Source of the DNA: Actinotignum timonense
Lineage (GTDB): Bacteria > Actinomycetota > Actinomycetes > Actinomycetales > Actinomycetaceae
Length of the DNA: 64,000 nt
Assembly: GCF_030216305.1 (NCBI RefSeq)
Contig: NZ_JASOKT010000002.1
Coordinates: 62,001-126,000, forward strand
Direction: 5' to 3'
Shown: piece after piece, positions 38,503 through 45,167 of the stretch
Layout: every line of letters starts with the position of its first letter
How positions within the stretch are numbered: position 1 is the first letter of the stretch
The notes under the pieces: generated by a model
The model's database searches: none
Told to the model about the DNA's origin: nothing
The model's input: only the letters and a program-made list of their open reading frames with translations
Made by a program: the position numbers and the translations under genes

Positions 38503-39199
38503 TGACCTTGTTGATACCCGCGAGATGTACCTCAAAGCGGTCTACGAACTCGAAGAAGAAGGAATCGTTCCGCTGCGCGCCCGGCTCGTGGAGCGCCTGA
38601 GCCAATCCAAACCCACCGTCTCGGAAACCGTGGCGCGCCTGGAACGTGACGGCATGATGTACCTGGATACCGACCGCGCCATCGTGCTCACCGACGAAGG
38701 CCGGCGCATCGCCACCAGCGTGATGCGCAAACACCGGGTAGCCGAATGTTTCCTTCTCCACGTGCTCGGGATGCCCTGGGAGCACGTGCATGCCGAAGCC
38801 TGCCGCTGGGAGCATGTGATGTCCCGCGAACTGGAAGAACGCATTTCCCACGTGCTGGGCGAGCAGGGCTACGAACTCAGCCACGATCCTTTCGGCAACC
38901 CGATTCCCGCGGAAAATTCCATGGGTCCCGGCGCGGATATTGCCGCGCGCACCGGCCTACTCGCCGTGGCGGATTACCTGGAACGCAACCCGAACGGTGG
39001 GAAAGTCACCATTGCGCGCATCGGCGAAGTGGTGCAAACCGACGACGACCTCCTCGAAGCCATGGCCGCGGCCGGCATTAAACCCGATGCTGCGGTGACC
39101 ATCAGTGTTGAGGACGACGGCGATATCCTCGCCCACGGGGCAAGCGGAGTTCTTCCCCTGACTGACTGGATTCGCAAACACCTCCTCGTGCACGCCTGA
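38495..39199 (+). CDS. DtxR/IdeR-family metal-dependent repressor
   Basis: 234 residues from the ATG at 38495 (GAAGGAGA upstream), overlapping the MFS stop by eight bases. The winged helix-turn-helix (about 5-70) precedes the dimerisation and metal-binding domain: M11, H80, E84, H99, C103, E106 and H107 match the known DtxR ligands M10, H79, E83, H98, C102, E105 and H106, so both metal sites are intact. A C-terminal SH3-like domain is present (about 160-234). Presence of Cys103 points to iron rather than manganese sensing. Coupling to the exporter suggests iron-linked export, but I found no DtxR box nearby. Confidence 0.95.
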   Translation: MSDDLVDTREMYLKAVYELEEEGIVPLRARLVERLSQSKPTVSETVARLERDGMMYLDTDRAIVLTDEGRRIATSVMRKHRVAECFLLHVLGMPWEHVHAEACRWEHVMSRELEERISHVLGEQGYELSHDPFGNPIPAENSMGPGADIAARTGLLAVADYLERNPNGGKVTIARIGEVVQTDDDLLEAMAAAGIKPDAAVTISVEDDGDILAHGASGVLPLTDWIRKHLLVHA

Positions 39200-39453
39200 G
39201 GCGGCCGGGCTGGAGGCGGTGCGCCTCGAGTGGCAATGAAAGCCGGATGATCGGCCTGACGGAGCGGTAGTGCGGCGTCGTCGTTCCCGTGGTCTCCACC
39301 ACAGTTCGTCACCTCAGCGTGACGTAAGCCGCGAAAAAGTATATCAAAACGTTATAAACGGGTGCTGGGAAAAGCCTGATATCACGCGAAAAAAGTGGAG
39401 GAAAGGCCGGGAGTTCGCCGTTTTGGGATGATAACGGCCCTCCTGTGCCACTT
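39200..39453. other. gene-free stretch after the DtxR gene
   Basis: No credible gene, tRNA or riboswitch consensus is seen in this half of the 355-base gap before the NlpC/P60 gene. It becomes AT-rich after 39335. A copy of a recurrent GCGTCGTCGT motif lies near 39275. Confidence 0.5.
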
Positions 39454-39493
39454 GTTACATAAACGTGACAATTCGTTGCCTAATCGTTACGCT
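39454..39493 (+). promoter_or_regulatory. promoter with phased GTNAC repeats before the NlpC/P60 gene
   Basis: A -35 GTGACA (39465-39470) and -10 TACGCT (39488-39493) are spaced by 17 bases. Four pentamers GTTAC (39454), GTGAC (39465), GTTGC (39475) and GTTAC (39486) lie at 10-11-base steps across it. Direct GTNAC repeats with 11-base phasing match the known binding pattern of MtrA, which controls wall hydrolases in actinobacteria. Confidence 0.6.
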
Positions 39494-39554
39494 AATGGAC
39501 GTACCGAAAGTGCCCCTCGGGGCGCGCAGGAAAAGTTTTGTAGGAGATCATCCC

Positions 39555-40289
39555 ATGACCGGACGCCACGCTCTTGATACGCGGTCGCAGGCTCATAACC
39601 TCGCGAACCCCGCAGTACGTGGTCTCACCGCAGCTCTCGTTGTGGGCGGCGCAGCAGCACTGATCGTTCCGAATGCGGCGGCTGATACCGCGGCGGCGCC
39701 CGCCAAGGCGGCGCTGTCCAACCCGCACGCGCAGGACGTTGCCGCTGGCATCGCCGGCACCACGAGCGCCACCTCGGAATGGAAGATCGAACAGATCAAC
39801 ATTCAATCCGCAGCTCCGGCTATTGAAGTAGCTGCCCCGGCCGCCAGCGCCACCACCGCCGCGGCTGAAACCGCCACCGCCTCCTCTGATAACGATGCCG
39901 CTCCCGCAGCCGCGGGCATTGGCGTGGAAGTAGAAGCCGCGCCCAGCGCTATCGGCTCCTCCGTTCTTGATACCGCCCTCAGCGGCGTGGGCTCGCCCTA
40001 TGTATGGGCTGGCACCACCCCCTCCGGTTGGGATTGCATCGGCTTCGTGCGTTGGGTCTACGCCCAGCACGGCGTTGCCATCGGCGGGTACACCACCTCG
40101 GTGCTCTCGGTGGGCCGCCAGGTTTCCTACGCGGAAGCCCAGCCCGGTGACATCCTCTACTGGCCCGGCCACGTGGCGATCTCGCTGGGCAACGGCAAGA
40201 ATGTGGCGGCGTGGAACCCGAGCATGGGTACCCGCGTGGGTCCGGATTCGTGGTGCGGTGATACCCCCATCGTGATCCGCGTTTCCTAA
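39555..40289 (+). CDS. secreted NlpC/P60 peptidoglycan endopeptidase
   Basis: 244 residues from the ATG at 39555 (TAGGAG upstream). Signal peptide ends near residue 43 (A-A-A-D). An Ala/Thr-rich linker with weak pattern (about 45-130) leads to the NlpC/P60 domain (about 135-244) with catalytic C161 in W-D-C-I-G-F-V-x-W-V-Y and H206 in G-H-V-A-I-S. In most relatives the residue after the Cys is Ser; here it is Ile. The enzyme should cut stem peptides in the wall. It is exported and may attach only through the linker. Likely controlled by MtrA-type repeats at its promoter. A strong terminator follows. Confidence 0.92.
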   Translation: MTGRHALDTRSQAHNLANPAVRGLTAALVVGGAAALIVPNAAADTAAAPAKAALSNPHAQDVAAGIAGTTSATSEWKIEQINIQSAAPAIEVAAPAASATTAAAETATASSDNDAAPAAAGIGVEVEAAPSAIGSSVLDTALSGVGSPYVWAGTTPSGWDCIGFVRWVYAQHGVAIGGYTTSVLSVGRQVSYAEAQPGDILYWPGHVAISLGNGKNVAAWNPSMGTRVGPDSWCGDTPIVIRVS

Positions 40290-40325
40290 AGCGCGCCTGC
40301 CGCGAGGTTTGAGAAGAATTATGTG

Positions 40326-40362
40326 CGAACGCCGTCGGAGCTCCCGGCGGCGTTCGTATTTT
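40326..40362 (+). terminator. intrinsic terminator of the NlpC/P60 gene
   Basis: A 9-bp perfect stem (40326-40334 with 40348-40356) is followed by TATTTT. It ends the hydrolase transcript before the universal stress protein gene. Confidence 0.75.
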
Positions 40363-40417
40363 ACGCACGGTTCCACCCCGGGGCGGGCCCGTGGGAGAAT
40401 GGGCAACGGAGGTAACG

Positions 40418-41329
40418 ATGTACCAGCATGAGAATTCCGTGGTCGTTGGGGTGGATGGCTCCCCCGAATCGCGCGCAGCACTTGTGTGGGGCGCGCACGT
40501 GGCCGTGAGTCGCAATGCCACCCTGCGGGCCCTCACCTGCTACCAGGAAGGCCCCGATCCGCGCGGCTCCTATGAGAGCGCCATGAGTATCGCGCGGGAG
40601 GCGCTCGCCCAGGAAGGTGTGGCGGGCCTGGCGGGGCTGGAAGCCACCGCGGTCGCGCTACCCGGGGATCCGGTTGAGCTACTCCTGGCAGAATCCAAAA
40701 CCGCTTCGCGGCTGGTGGTCGGGTATTCCGGGGCGGATACCGCGGATATTGACCAGCTGGGCGTGGTGGCCGGCGCGATTGTTTCCAAGGCGTACTGCCC
40801 GGTTGCCGTAGTGCCGCTCCAGCATTCGCGGCGCCTGCCGATTCGCCACATTGTGGTGGGAGTGGACGGCTCACAGGAATCGAAATACGCGCTTAATTTG
40901 GCGGTGCGGATGGCCGGGCGCTGGGGCGCGCAGGTCTCCGCAATTAACGCGGTGTCGGTCACGCGCGCCGGGGGCGGCCTGCTTCCCGGCGGGGATATGA
41001 CCCGCGAAATTCTGGATGACACCCGCCTGGGCCTGGAAGAAACCGTGGCCGAAGTGTTGCGCGGGGATGAAACCGTACAGGTGCGCTGCTACGCGGTGGA
41101 AGGCTCCGCGGCAGAAATCATGGCGGAATTCTCTAGCTCCGTGGACCTGGTGGTCGTGGGAGCGCGCGGCCGCGGCGGAATTACCGGGCTGCTTTTTGGC
41201 TCCACTAGCCACACGCTGCTCCTTGGCACCCAATCGCCGGTGCTCGTGGTGCCAACCCACGCCACCAAGAACCTCCACGTTCCGGATACTAATGTGCCCT
41301 GGGATGTGCCCGATCCTTCGGCGCAGTAA
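40418..41329 (+). CDS. tandem-domain universal stress protein
   Basis: 303 residues from the ATG at 40418 (GGAGG upstream). Two UspA domains: residues about 8-140 and 148-285, each opening V-V-V-G-V-D-G-S. The second has the ATP-binding pattern G-A-R-G-R-G-G then nine residues and G-S-T, so it should bind ATP; in the first the equivalent loop is altered (G-Y-S-G-A-D) and probably does not. Cytosolic stress-resistance protein; tandem forms are common in actinobacteria. Sits alone between terminators and tRNA-Arg. Confidence 0.93.
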   Translation: MYQHENSVVVGVDGSPESRAALVWGAHVAVSRNATLRALTCYQEGPDPRGSYESAMSIAREALAQEGVAGLAGLEATAVALPGDPVELLLAESKTASRLVVGYSGADTADIDQLGVVAGAIVSKAYCPVAVVPLQHSRRLPIRHIVVGVDGSQESKYALNLAVRMAGRWGAQVSAINAVSVTRAGGGLLPGGDMTREILDDTRLGLEETVAEVLRGDETVQVRCYAVEGSAAEIMAEFSSSVDLVVVGARGRGGITGLLFGSTSHTLLLGTQSPVLVVPTHATKNLHVPDTNVPWDVPDPSAQ

Positions 41330-41527
41330 CTGGTGTGGTGGTGCGAGGTGCCCGGGTGGTCTCGCGTGCGGGGTCTGGGCGACAGCGCACATTCCGGCGG
41401 TAGGGTGAGCCGCGATAAGTAGCGCGGCACCGCATGCGGTAAGTGGCGCCCACGGTGCCACGCAGAGTAACCTGGAACGGTTATCTTATTCCTACCGTCG
41501 TTCGGATGAACGGGCGGCGGTAGGCCC

Positions 41528-41599
41528 GCCCTCGTAGCTCAGGGGAAGAGCGACCGCCTCCTAAGCGGTAGGTCGAAGGTTCGAATCCTTTCGGGGGCA
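41528..41599 (+). tRNA. tRNA-Arg, anticodon CCU
   Basis: 72 bases fold into a cloverleaf: acceptor GCCCTCG with CGGGGGC (one T-G pair), D arm AGCTC/GAGC, anticodon stem ACCGC/GCGGT with loop CTCCTAA (anticodon CCT, reads AGG), T arm GAAGG-TTCGAAT-CCTTT, discriminator A at 41599. The CCA end is not encoded. A toxin-antitoxin pair follows directly. Confidence 0.95.
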
Positions 41600-41675
41600 C
41601 AGTAGATCGGTGCGCGGGTAGCCCGTGTGGGGGCTACTGCTTAGGATAGAACAAGGGCGAAAGGGGCGTGACACC

Positions 41676-41954
41676 ATGACGGAGCCTTTTGGTTACGAGG
41701 ACTATTCCAACACGGTTCTTTATGACGTGTTCTATGAAGCGGGAACGATGCTTTGCGGGCGTTATATTTCCCTTTCCAGACAGGCGGATATTGCGGGTGA
41801 CGAAGCACGTCGAGCGGTTTACGATGGTAAATACCTCGAGCTCATTGAGCAGCGCGATGCTGTGAATGAAAATGATCGGGCGGAACAGATTCGTTGTATT
41901 CGCTCGTGGCATGCACTGCGTGAGCAATTACCCACCACTCTTTCTCATGTGTGA
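41676..41954 (+). CDS. putative antitoxin of a zeta-type toxin-antitoxin pair
   Basis: 92 residues from the ATG at 41676 (AAGGGG upstream). Mostly helical and acidic, with no recognised family by sequence. Its size (epsilon antitoxins have about 90 residues), helix content, position directly ahead of a zeta toxin and eight-base overlap with it make an epsilon-like antitoxin that blocks the toxin nucleotide site the best reading. There is no helix-turn-helix as in PezA, so it probably does not repress its own promoter. The gene is more AT-rich than neighbours, as is the toxin gene, suggesting recent acquisition next to tRNA-Arg. Confidence 0.7.
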   Translation: MTEPFGYEDYSNTVLYDVFYEAGTMLCGRYISLSRQADIAGDEARRAVYDGKYLELIEQRDAVNENDRAEQIRCIRSWHALREQLPTTLSHV

Positions 41955-42762
41955 TCTTGATATCCGCGCAGAGTGGATCCGTCGCGTCAAACCACGAGTA
42001 TTCGCCAGATCTCGGGTATCGCTATCGCCGGTATCCATTTTTCTCGGTGGCCAGCCAGGTGCCGGTAAAACCAAAACACAAAAAACGGTAATATCTCGCT
42101 ATCTCGATGAAAATATTACGCGCATTATCGGCGATGATCTGCGAGCTTTTCATCCCGATTATGATTGGCTATGCCAGAACGATCCTCTCCAGATGCCTCA
42201 CATAACTGCCCAAGCCTCTGGCCAATGGATCGCGATGTGCATCGATTGGGCGTCACAAAACTCGTTTTCCACTCTGGTTGAAGGAACATGGCGCAATACC
42301 GCGATGGTAATAACCGAAGCTAGGAAAGCGCGCGAGCTTGGGCGCCGCACGCACGCGATTATTCTTGCGGTTCCACCGGTGCTTTCCCAAGCAGGATTAT
42401 TGGAGCGATTTTACGCGGATCGGTTACGCGGCTTGCCTGCTCGCTGGACGCCACCCGAAGCACATGAGGTGGCGGTAAACGCTCTTGACCAAACGGTTGC
42501 GGCGGTATGTGCGAGCATGAGTCCTTTCGACCGTTTCACGGTTACGAATCGTTCGGGTAACTATCTTTACGACGGCGCACCAGCGAGCCGCGGTCTTGAA
42601 GTTTTCCGGCACGAGTTTCATAGGGGACTTTCCGTGCAGGAAAAGGAATATTTAGCGGAGCTCGTTCCTCGTTTGGATGAAGGTATACGGAAGTTCACTC
42701 CCGACGATATGCCTGTTATGGCACTTGTGGAGAATATTCGGAAAACCCTCGAATCCGGGTAG
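41947..42762 (+). CDS. zeta toxin family protein (UDP-sugar kinase toxin)
   Basis: 271 residues from the ATG at 41947; a longer frame starting at 41866 lies inside the antitoxin and is rejected. Walker A G-Q-P-G-A-G-K-T is at 35-42 (K41). The zeta catalytic segment G-D-D-L-R-A-F-H-P-D-Y (62-72) keeps the acidic residue and Arg that contact the sugar, V-E-G-T-W-R (111-116) matches the E-G-T-x-R motif, and an R-F-Y-x-x-R-L segment lies near 165. Zeta/PezT toxins phosphorylate UDP-N-acetylglucosamine and stop wall synthesis. Overlaps the antitoxin stop by eight bases, so translation is coupled. The stop codon is part of the predicted mshA -10 element. Confidence 0.9.
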   Translation: MCDLDIRAEWIRRVKPRVFARSRVSLSPVSIFLGGQPGAGKTKTQKTVISRYLDENITRIIGDDLRAFHPDYDWLCQNDPLQMPHITAQASGQWIAMCIDWASQNSFSTLVEGTWRNTAMVITEARKARELGRRTHAIILAVPPVLSQAGLLERFYADRLRGLPARWTPPEAHEVAVNALDQTVAAVCASMSPFDRFTVTNRSGNYLYDGAPASRGLEVFRHEFHRGLSVQEKEYLAELVPRLDEGIRKFTPDDMPVMALVENIRKTLESG

Positions 42763-42771
42763 GCTGGGGGA
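42760..42771 (+). promoter_or_regulatory. leaderless-type -10 element of mshA
   Basis: TAGGCT (42760-42765) lies six bases before the mshA ATG. Its first three bases are the zeta stop codon. GGGGGA in the gap could also serve as a ribosome-binding site for read-through transcripts. Confidence 0.45.
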
Positions 42772-44085
42772 ATGACCTTGGGAAATACGCACCACGTACA
42801 GGAACCGGATAGGAACGACGGCGCGCCTGCCCCGCTCCATATCGCTATGACCTCGGTGCATACCTCCCCACTGGCCACTCCCGGCTCCGCCGATGCCGGC
42901 GGCCTCAACGTGGTGGTGACCAATACCGCCCAGGCCCTGGCCCGCGCCGGGCACCGGGTTGATCTGGTCACCCGCGCCAGCGAACCCGGCCAGCCCTATA
43001 TGCATGAGGTCATGCCGGGCGTACGTGCATTCTTCTTACCGGCCGGCCCGCGCCATCCCGTTGCAAAAAGCCACACCGATGGCCTCATCGCCCCCTTCAC
43101 GGTGGAATTCCGCCGGTGGATGGCCGAGCACGGCGGCGGCGTCGATCTTATCCACTCCCACCACTGGTTCGCGGGCGTAGCCTGCCTGCCCGTCGCCCAG
43201 GAAACCGGGCGCCCTCACGTGCAGTCCTTCCATTCGGTAGCTGCGCGGAAAGGCCAAAATCTTGCCGATGGTGAACCGCCGGAATCCTCCGGGCGGGTGC
43301 CCGGCGAGGAGCGCTGCGTGCGCGAATCAGACCTCATTATTGCGGTATCTCAAGCGGAAAAAGAGATGATCGCGCAGCGCTACGGCACTCCGCCCTGCCC
43401 GGTCGAAATCGTGCACCCGGGCGTGGATATTGAGATGTTCCGCCCGGCCCGCGCTGGTGGACTCGCTGCCGCCTCACCGGCCGCAGCGCCCACCGCCCCC
43501 GACTGCGTCACCGAGGTGACCGGCGGCCGGGACTACGTTTTCTTCGCCGCCCGCCTCCAACCCCTGAAAGCCCCGGATTTAGCGATTCGCGCGCTCGCGG
43601 AGCTGCCCGCCGGCACCCGCCCGCTCCTCGTTATTGCTGGGGCGGCCTCCGATGACTTCGCCGGCTACGAGGACCACTTGCGCGCCGTCGTAACCGAAAC
43701 GGGAATGGAAAGTGACGTCCGCTTCATCGGGCCGCTCCCACGCACCGGCCTCGCGGCCTTCCTCGCCCACGCACAACTCCTCCTCAATCCCTCTTTCTCG
43801 GAAACTTTCGGGATTATCAACGTGGAAGCGGCTGCCTGCGGCACCCCCGTGGTGGCTTGGGATTCCTCCGGGATCCCCGAATCGGTGCACGGCGGCGTGA
43901 CGGGCACCCTGTGCCGCAGCCGCGAGCCGCGCGAATGGGCCGGCGCGGTGCGGGCCTACCTGGACGATCCGGCTTTGCGGGCCCGGCACGGTGCCGCGGG
44001 GCGCGCCTTCGCCGAATCGCGCACCTGGGACGCGGTCGCGCGCGATTACGCCGCCGCCTACCGCAAACTCGGGAGGCACGCATGA
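42772..44085 (+). CDS. mshA: D-inositol-3-phosphate glycosyltransferase (mycothiol synthesis)
   Basis: 437 residues, GT4 family with GT-B fold. It joins N-acetylglucosamine from UDP-GlcNAc to inositol-3-phosphate, the first step to mycothiol. Diagnostic for MshA is the N-terminal S-V-H-T-S-P-L-A-x-P-G-x-x-D-A-G-G segment (about 26-43). Also present are the H-P-G-V-D region, A-R-L-Q-P-L-K-A-P-D, and the E-x7-E donor-site motif in S-E-T-F-G-I-I-N-V-E. Overlaps the next gene, a MshB-like deacetylase, in ATGA, so the two steps are co-expressed. ATG start with leaderless-type promoter element. Confidence 0.93.
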   Translation: MTLGNTHHVQEPDRNDGAPAPLHIAMTSVHTSPLATPGSADAGGLNVVVTNTAQALARAGHRVDLVTRASEPGQPYMHEVMPGVRAFFLPAGPRHPVAKSHTDGLIAPFTVEFRRWMAEHGGGVDLIHSHHWFAGVACLPVAQETGRPHVQSFHSVAARKGQNLADGEPPESSGRVPGEERCVRESDLIIAVSQAEKEMIAQRYGTPPCPVEIVHPGVDIEMFRPARAGGLAAASPAAAPTAPDCVTEVTGGRDYVFFAARLQPLKAPDLAIRALAELPAGTRPLLVIAGAASDDFAGYEDHLRAVVTETGMESDVRFIGPLPRTGLAAFLAHAQLLLNPSFSETFGIINVEAAACGTPVVAWDSSGIPESVHGGVTGTLCRSREPREWAGAVRAYLDDPALRARHGAAGRAFAESRTWDAVARDYAAAYRKLGRHA

Positions 44086-45098
44086 GCACCGCCGGCGGAA
44101 CCAACGCGCGCACCAACGCGCACACTGACGCGCGCACCAGCAGCCAGACCAGCGCGGGCACCAACGCAGTCCCCTACACCTGGGACCCCAGCGACCCGCT
44201 CTTCGCCCGCACCCTTTTCCTCCACGCCCACCCGGACGACGAAGCAATCCAAGCCGGCGGCCTCACCGCGCTCCTCACCGCCGCCGGGCATCGCGTCAGC
44301 ATCCTCACCTGCACCCGCGGCGAAGAAGGCGAAGCGGTCCCCGGAACCCTGCCCGCCGGCGCGGGGGAGGCCGAACTTGTTGCCCGGCGCGAAGCGGAAA
44401 TCACTCGAGCGCGCGCCATCCTCGGGGTCACGGACGGCTTCTGGCTCGGCACCTTGCCGGCCCTCGCACCCGGCGCCGCGCCGCGCCGCTACCGCGATTC
44501 CGGGATGGCTTGGATTGCACCCGGGGTCGCCGGCCCCGCGCCCAGCGCCGGCCCGCGCGCCTTTTCCCGCGCGGACCTGAGCGAAGAAATCGCAGATGCG
44601 CGGGCACTCCTCGCGCACGTGCGGCCCACCGTCATTATTGGGTACGACGCCGCAGCAAGCTACGGCCATCCCGACCACGTCCGCGTGCATCGCCTGGCCC
44701 GTGCCCTAGGCCGGGTGAGCGGAATTCCGGTGCTCGAGCTGGCATCCACTCCCGCGCAATCCGGATGGTGCTACCGCAACGCCCGGGCTCATGAAGCCAC
44801 CGTGGTGGCGGCGCTGCGCTGCTATGCCTCCCAGCTGACCGTAGTTGATCGCGCGGATCCAGGGCTTGCTGGCCTGCCGGTTATTGGCGCCGCGGGAGCC
44901 GGCGCCCCGGCACCGGGCCCTGAGCCCGACTCCGAACCCGCCCCGCAGCTGCTTATCCGGCACGTGGGCGGCCAGCTCCAGGAGCTTCCGCTCTGGCCGG
45001 GATTGCGCCCGGCAGAGGAAGCGTCGTCGTTCCCCGCTGTGGATTCTTCCGCGCGTGCCGCTAGCATGCCCCAGCCTTCCACGCCGGTGGCAGAATAA
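44082..45098 (+). CDS. mshB: PIG-L family deacetylase, MshB-like (mycothiol synthesis)
   Basis: 338 residues from the ATG at 44082. Zn-dependent deacetylase of GlcNAc-inositol, the second mycothiol step. The A-H-P-D-D-E motif is at 49-54 and the C-terminal zinc His is in Y-G-H-P-D-H. The first 30 residues are a Thr/Asn/Ala repeat tract unlike typical MshB and are probably disordered; a region of about 35 residues of Ala/Pro also interrupts near 270-290. Coupled to mshA. The symbol rests on operon context plus motifs; a mycothiol-conjugate amidase role is the alternative. Confidence 0.88.
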   Translation: MSTAGGTNARTNAHTDARTSSQTSAGTNAVPYTWDPSDPLFARTLFLHAHPDDEAIQAGGLTALLTAAGHRVSILTCTRGEEGEAVPGTLPAGAGEAELVARREAEITRARAILGVTDGFWLGTLPALAPGAAPRRYRDSGMAWIAPGVAGPAPSAGPRAFSRADLSEEIADARALLAHVRPTVIIGYDAAASYGHPDHVRVHRLARALGRVSGIPVLELASTPAQSGWCYRNARAHEATVVAALRCYASQLTVVDRADPGLAGLPVIGAAGAGAPAPGPEPDSEPAPQLLIRHVGGQLQELPLWPGLRPAEEASSFPAVDSSARAASMPQPSTPVAE

Positions 45099-45154
45099 GG
45101 CCGTAATTTTTGGCTTATTGCGGCGCGCATAGGGACTTTTACGCCGGACCTGAG

Positions 45155-45167
45155 TAGCGTTAAGGTT
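45155..45167 (+). promoter_or_regulatory. leaderless-type -10 element of the helicase-like gene
   Basis: TAGCGT (45155-45160) is seven bases before the GTG at 45168. No ribosome-binding site in between. Confidence 0.4.

Noticed and set aside
39200..39554. c-di-AMP (ydaO-type) riboswitch before the NlpC/P60 gene
   Set aside because: Common at such genes, but the conserved core sequences are not present here.
41528..42800. Attachment-site repeat of the tRNA-Arg 3' end
   Set aside because: No second copy of the tRNA end was found downstream and no integrase is present.
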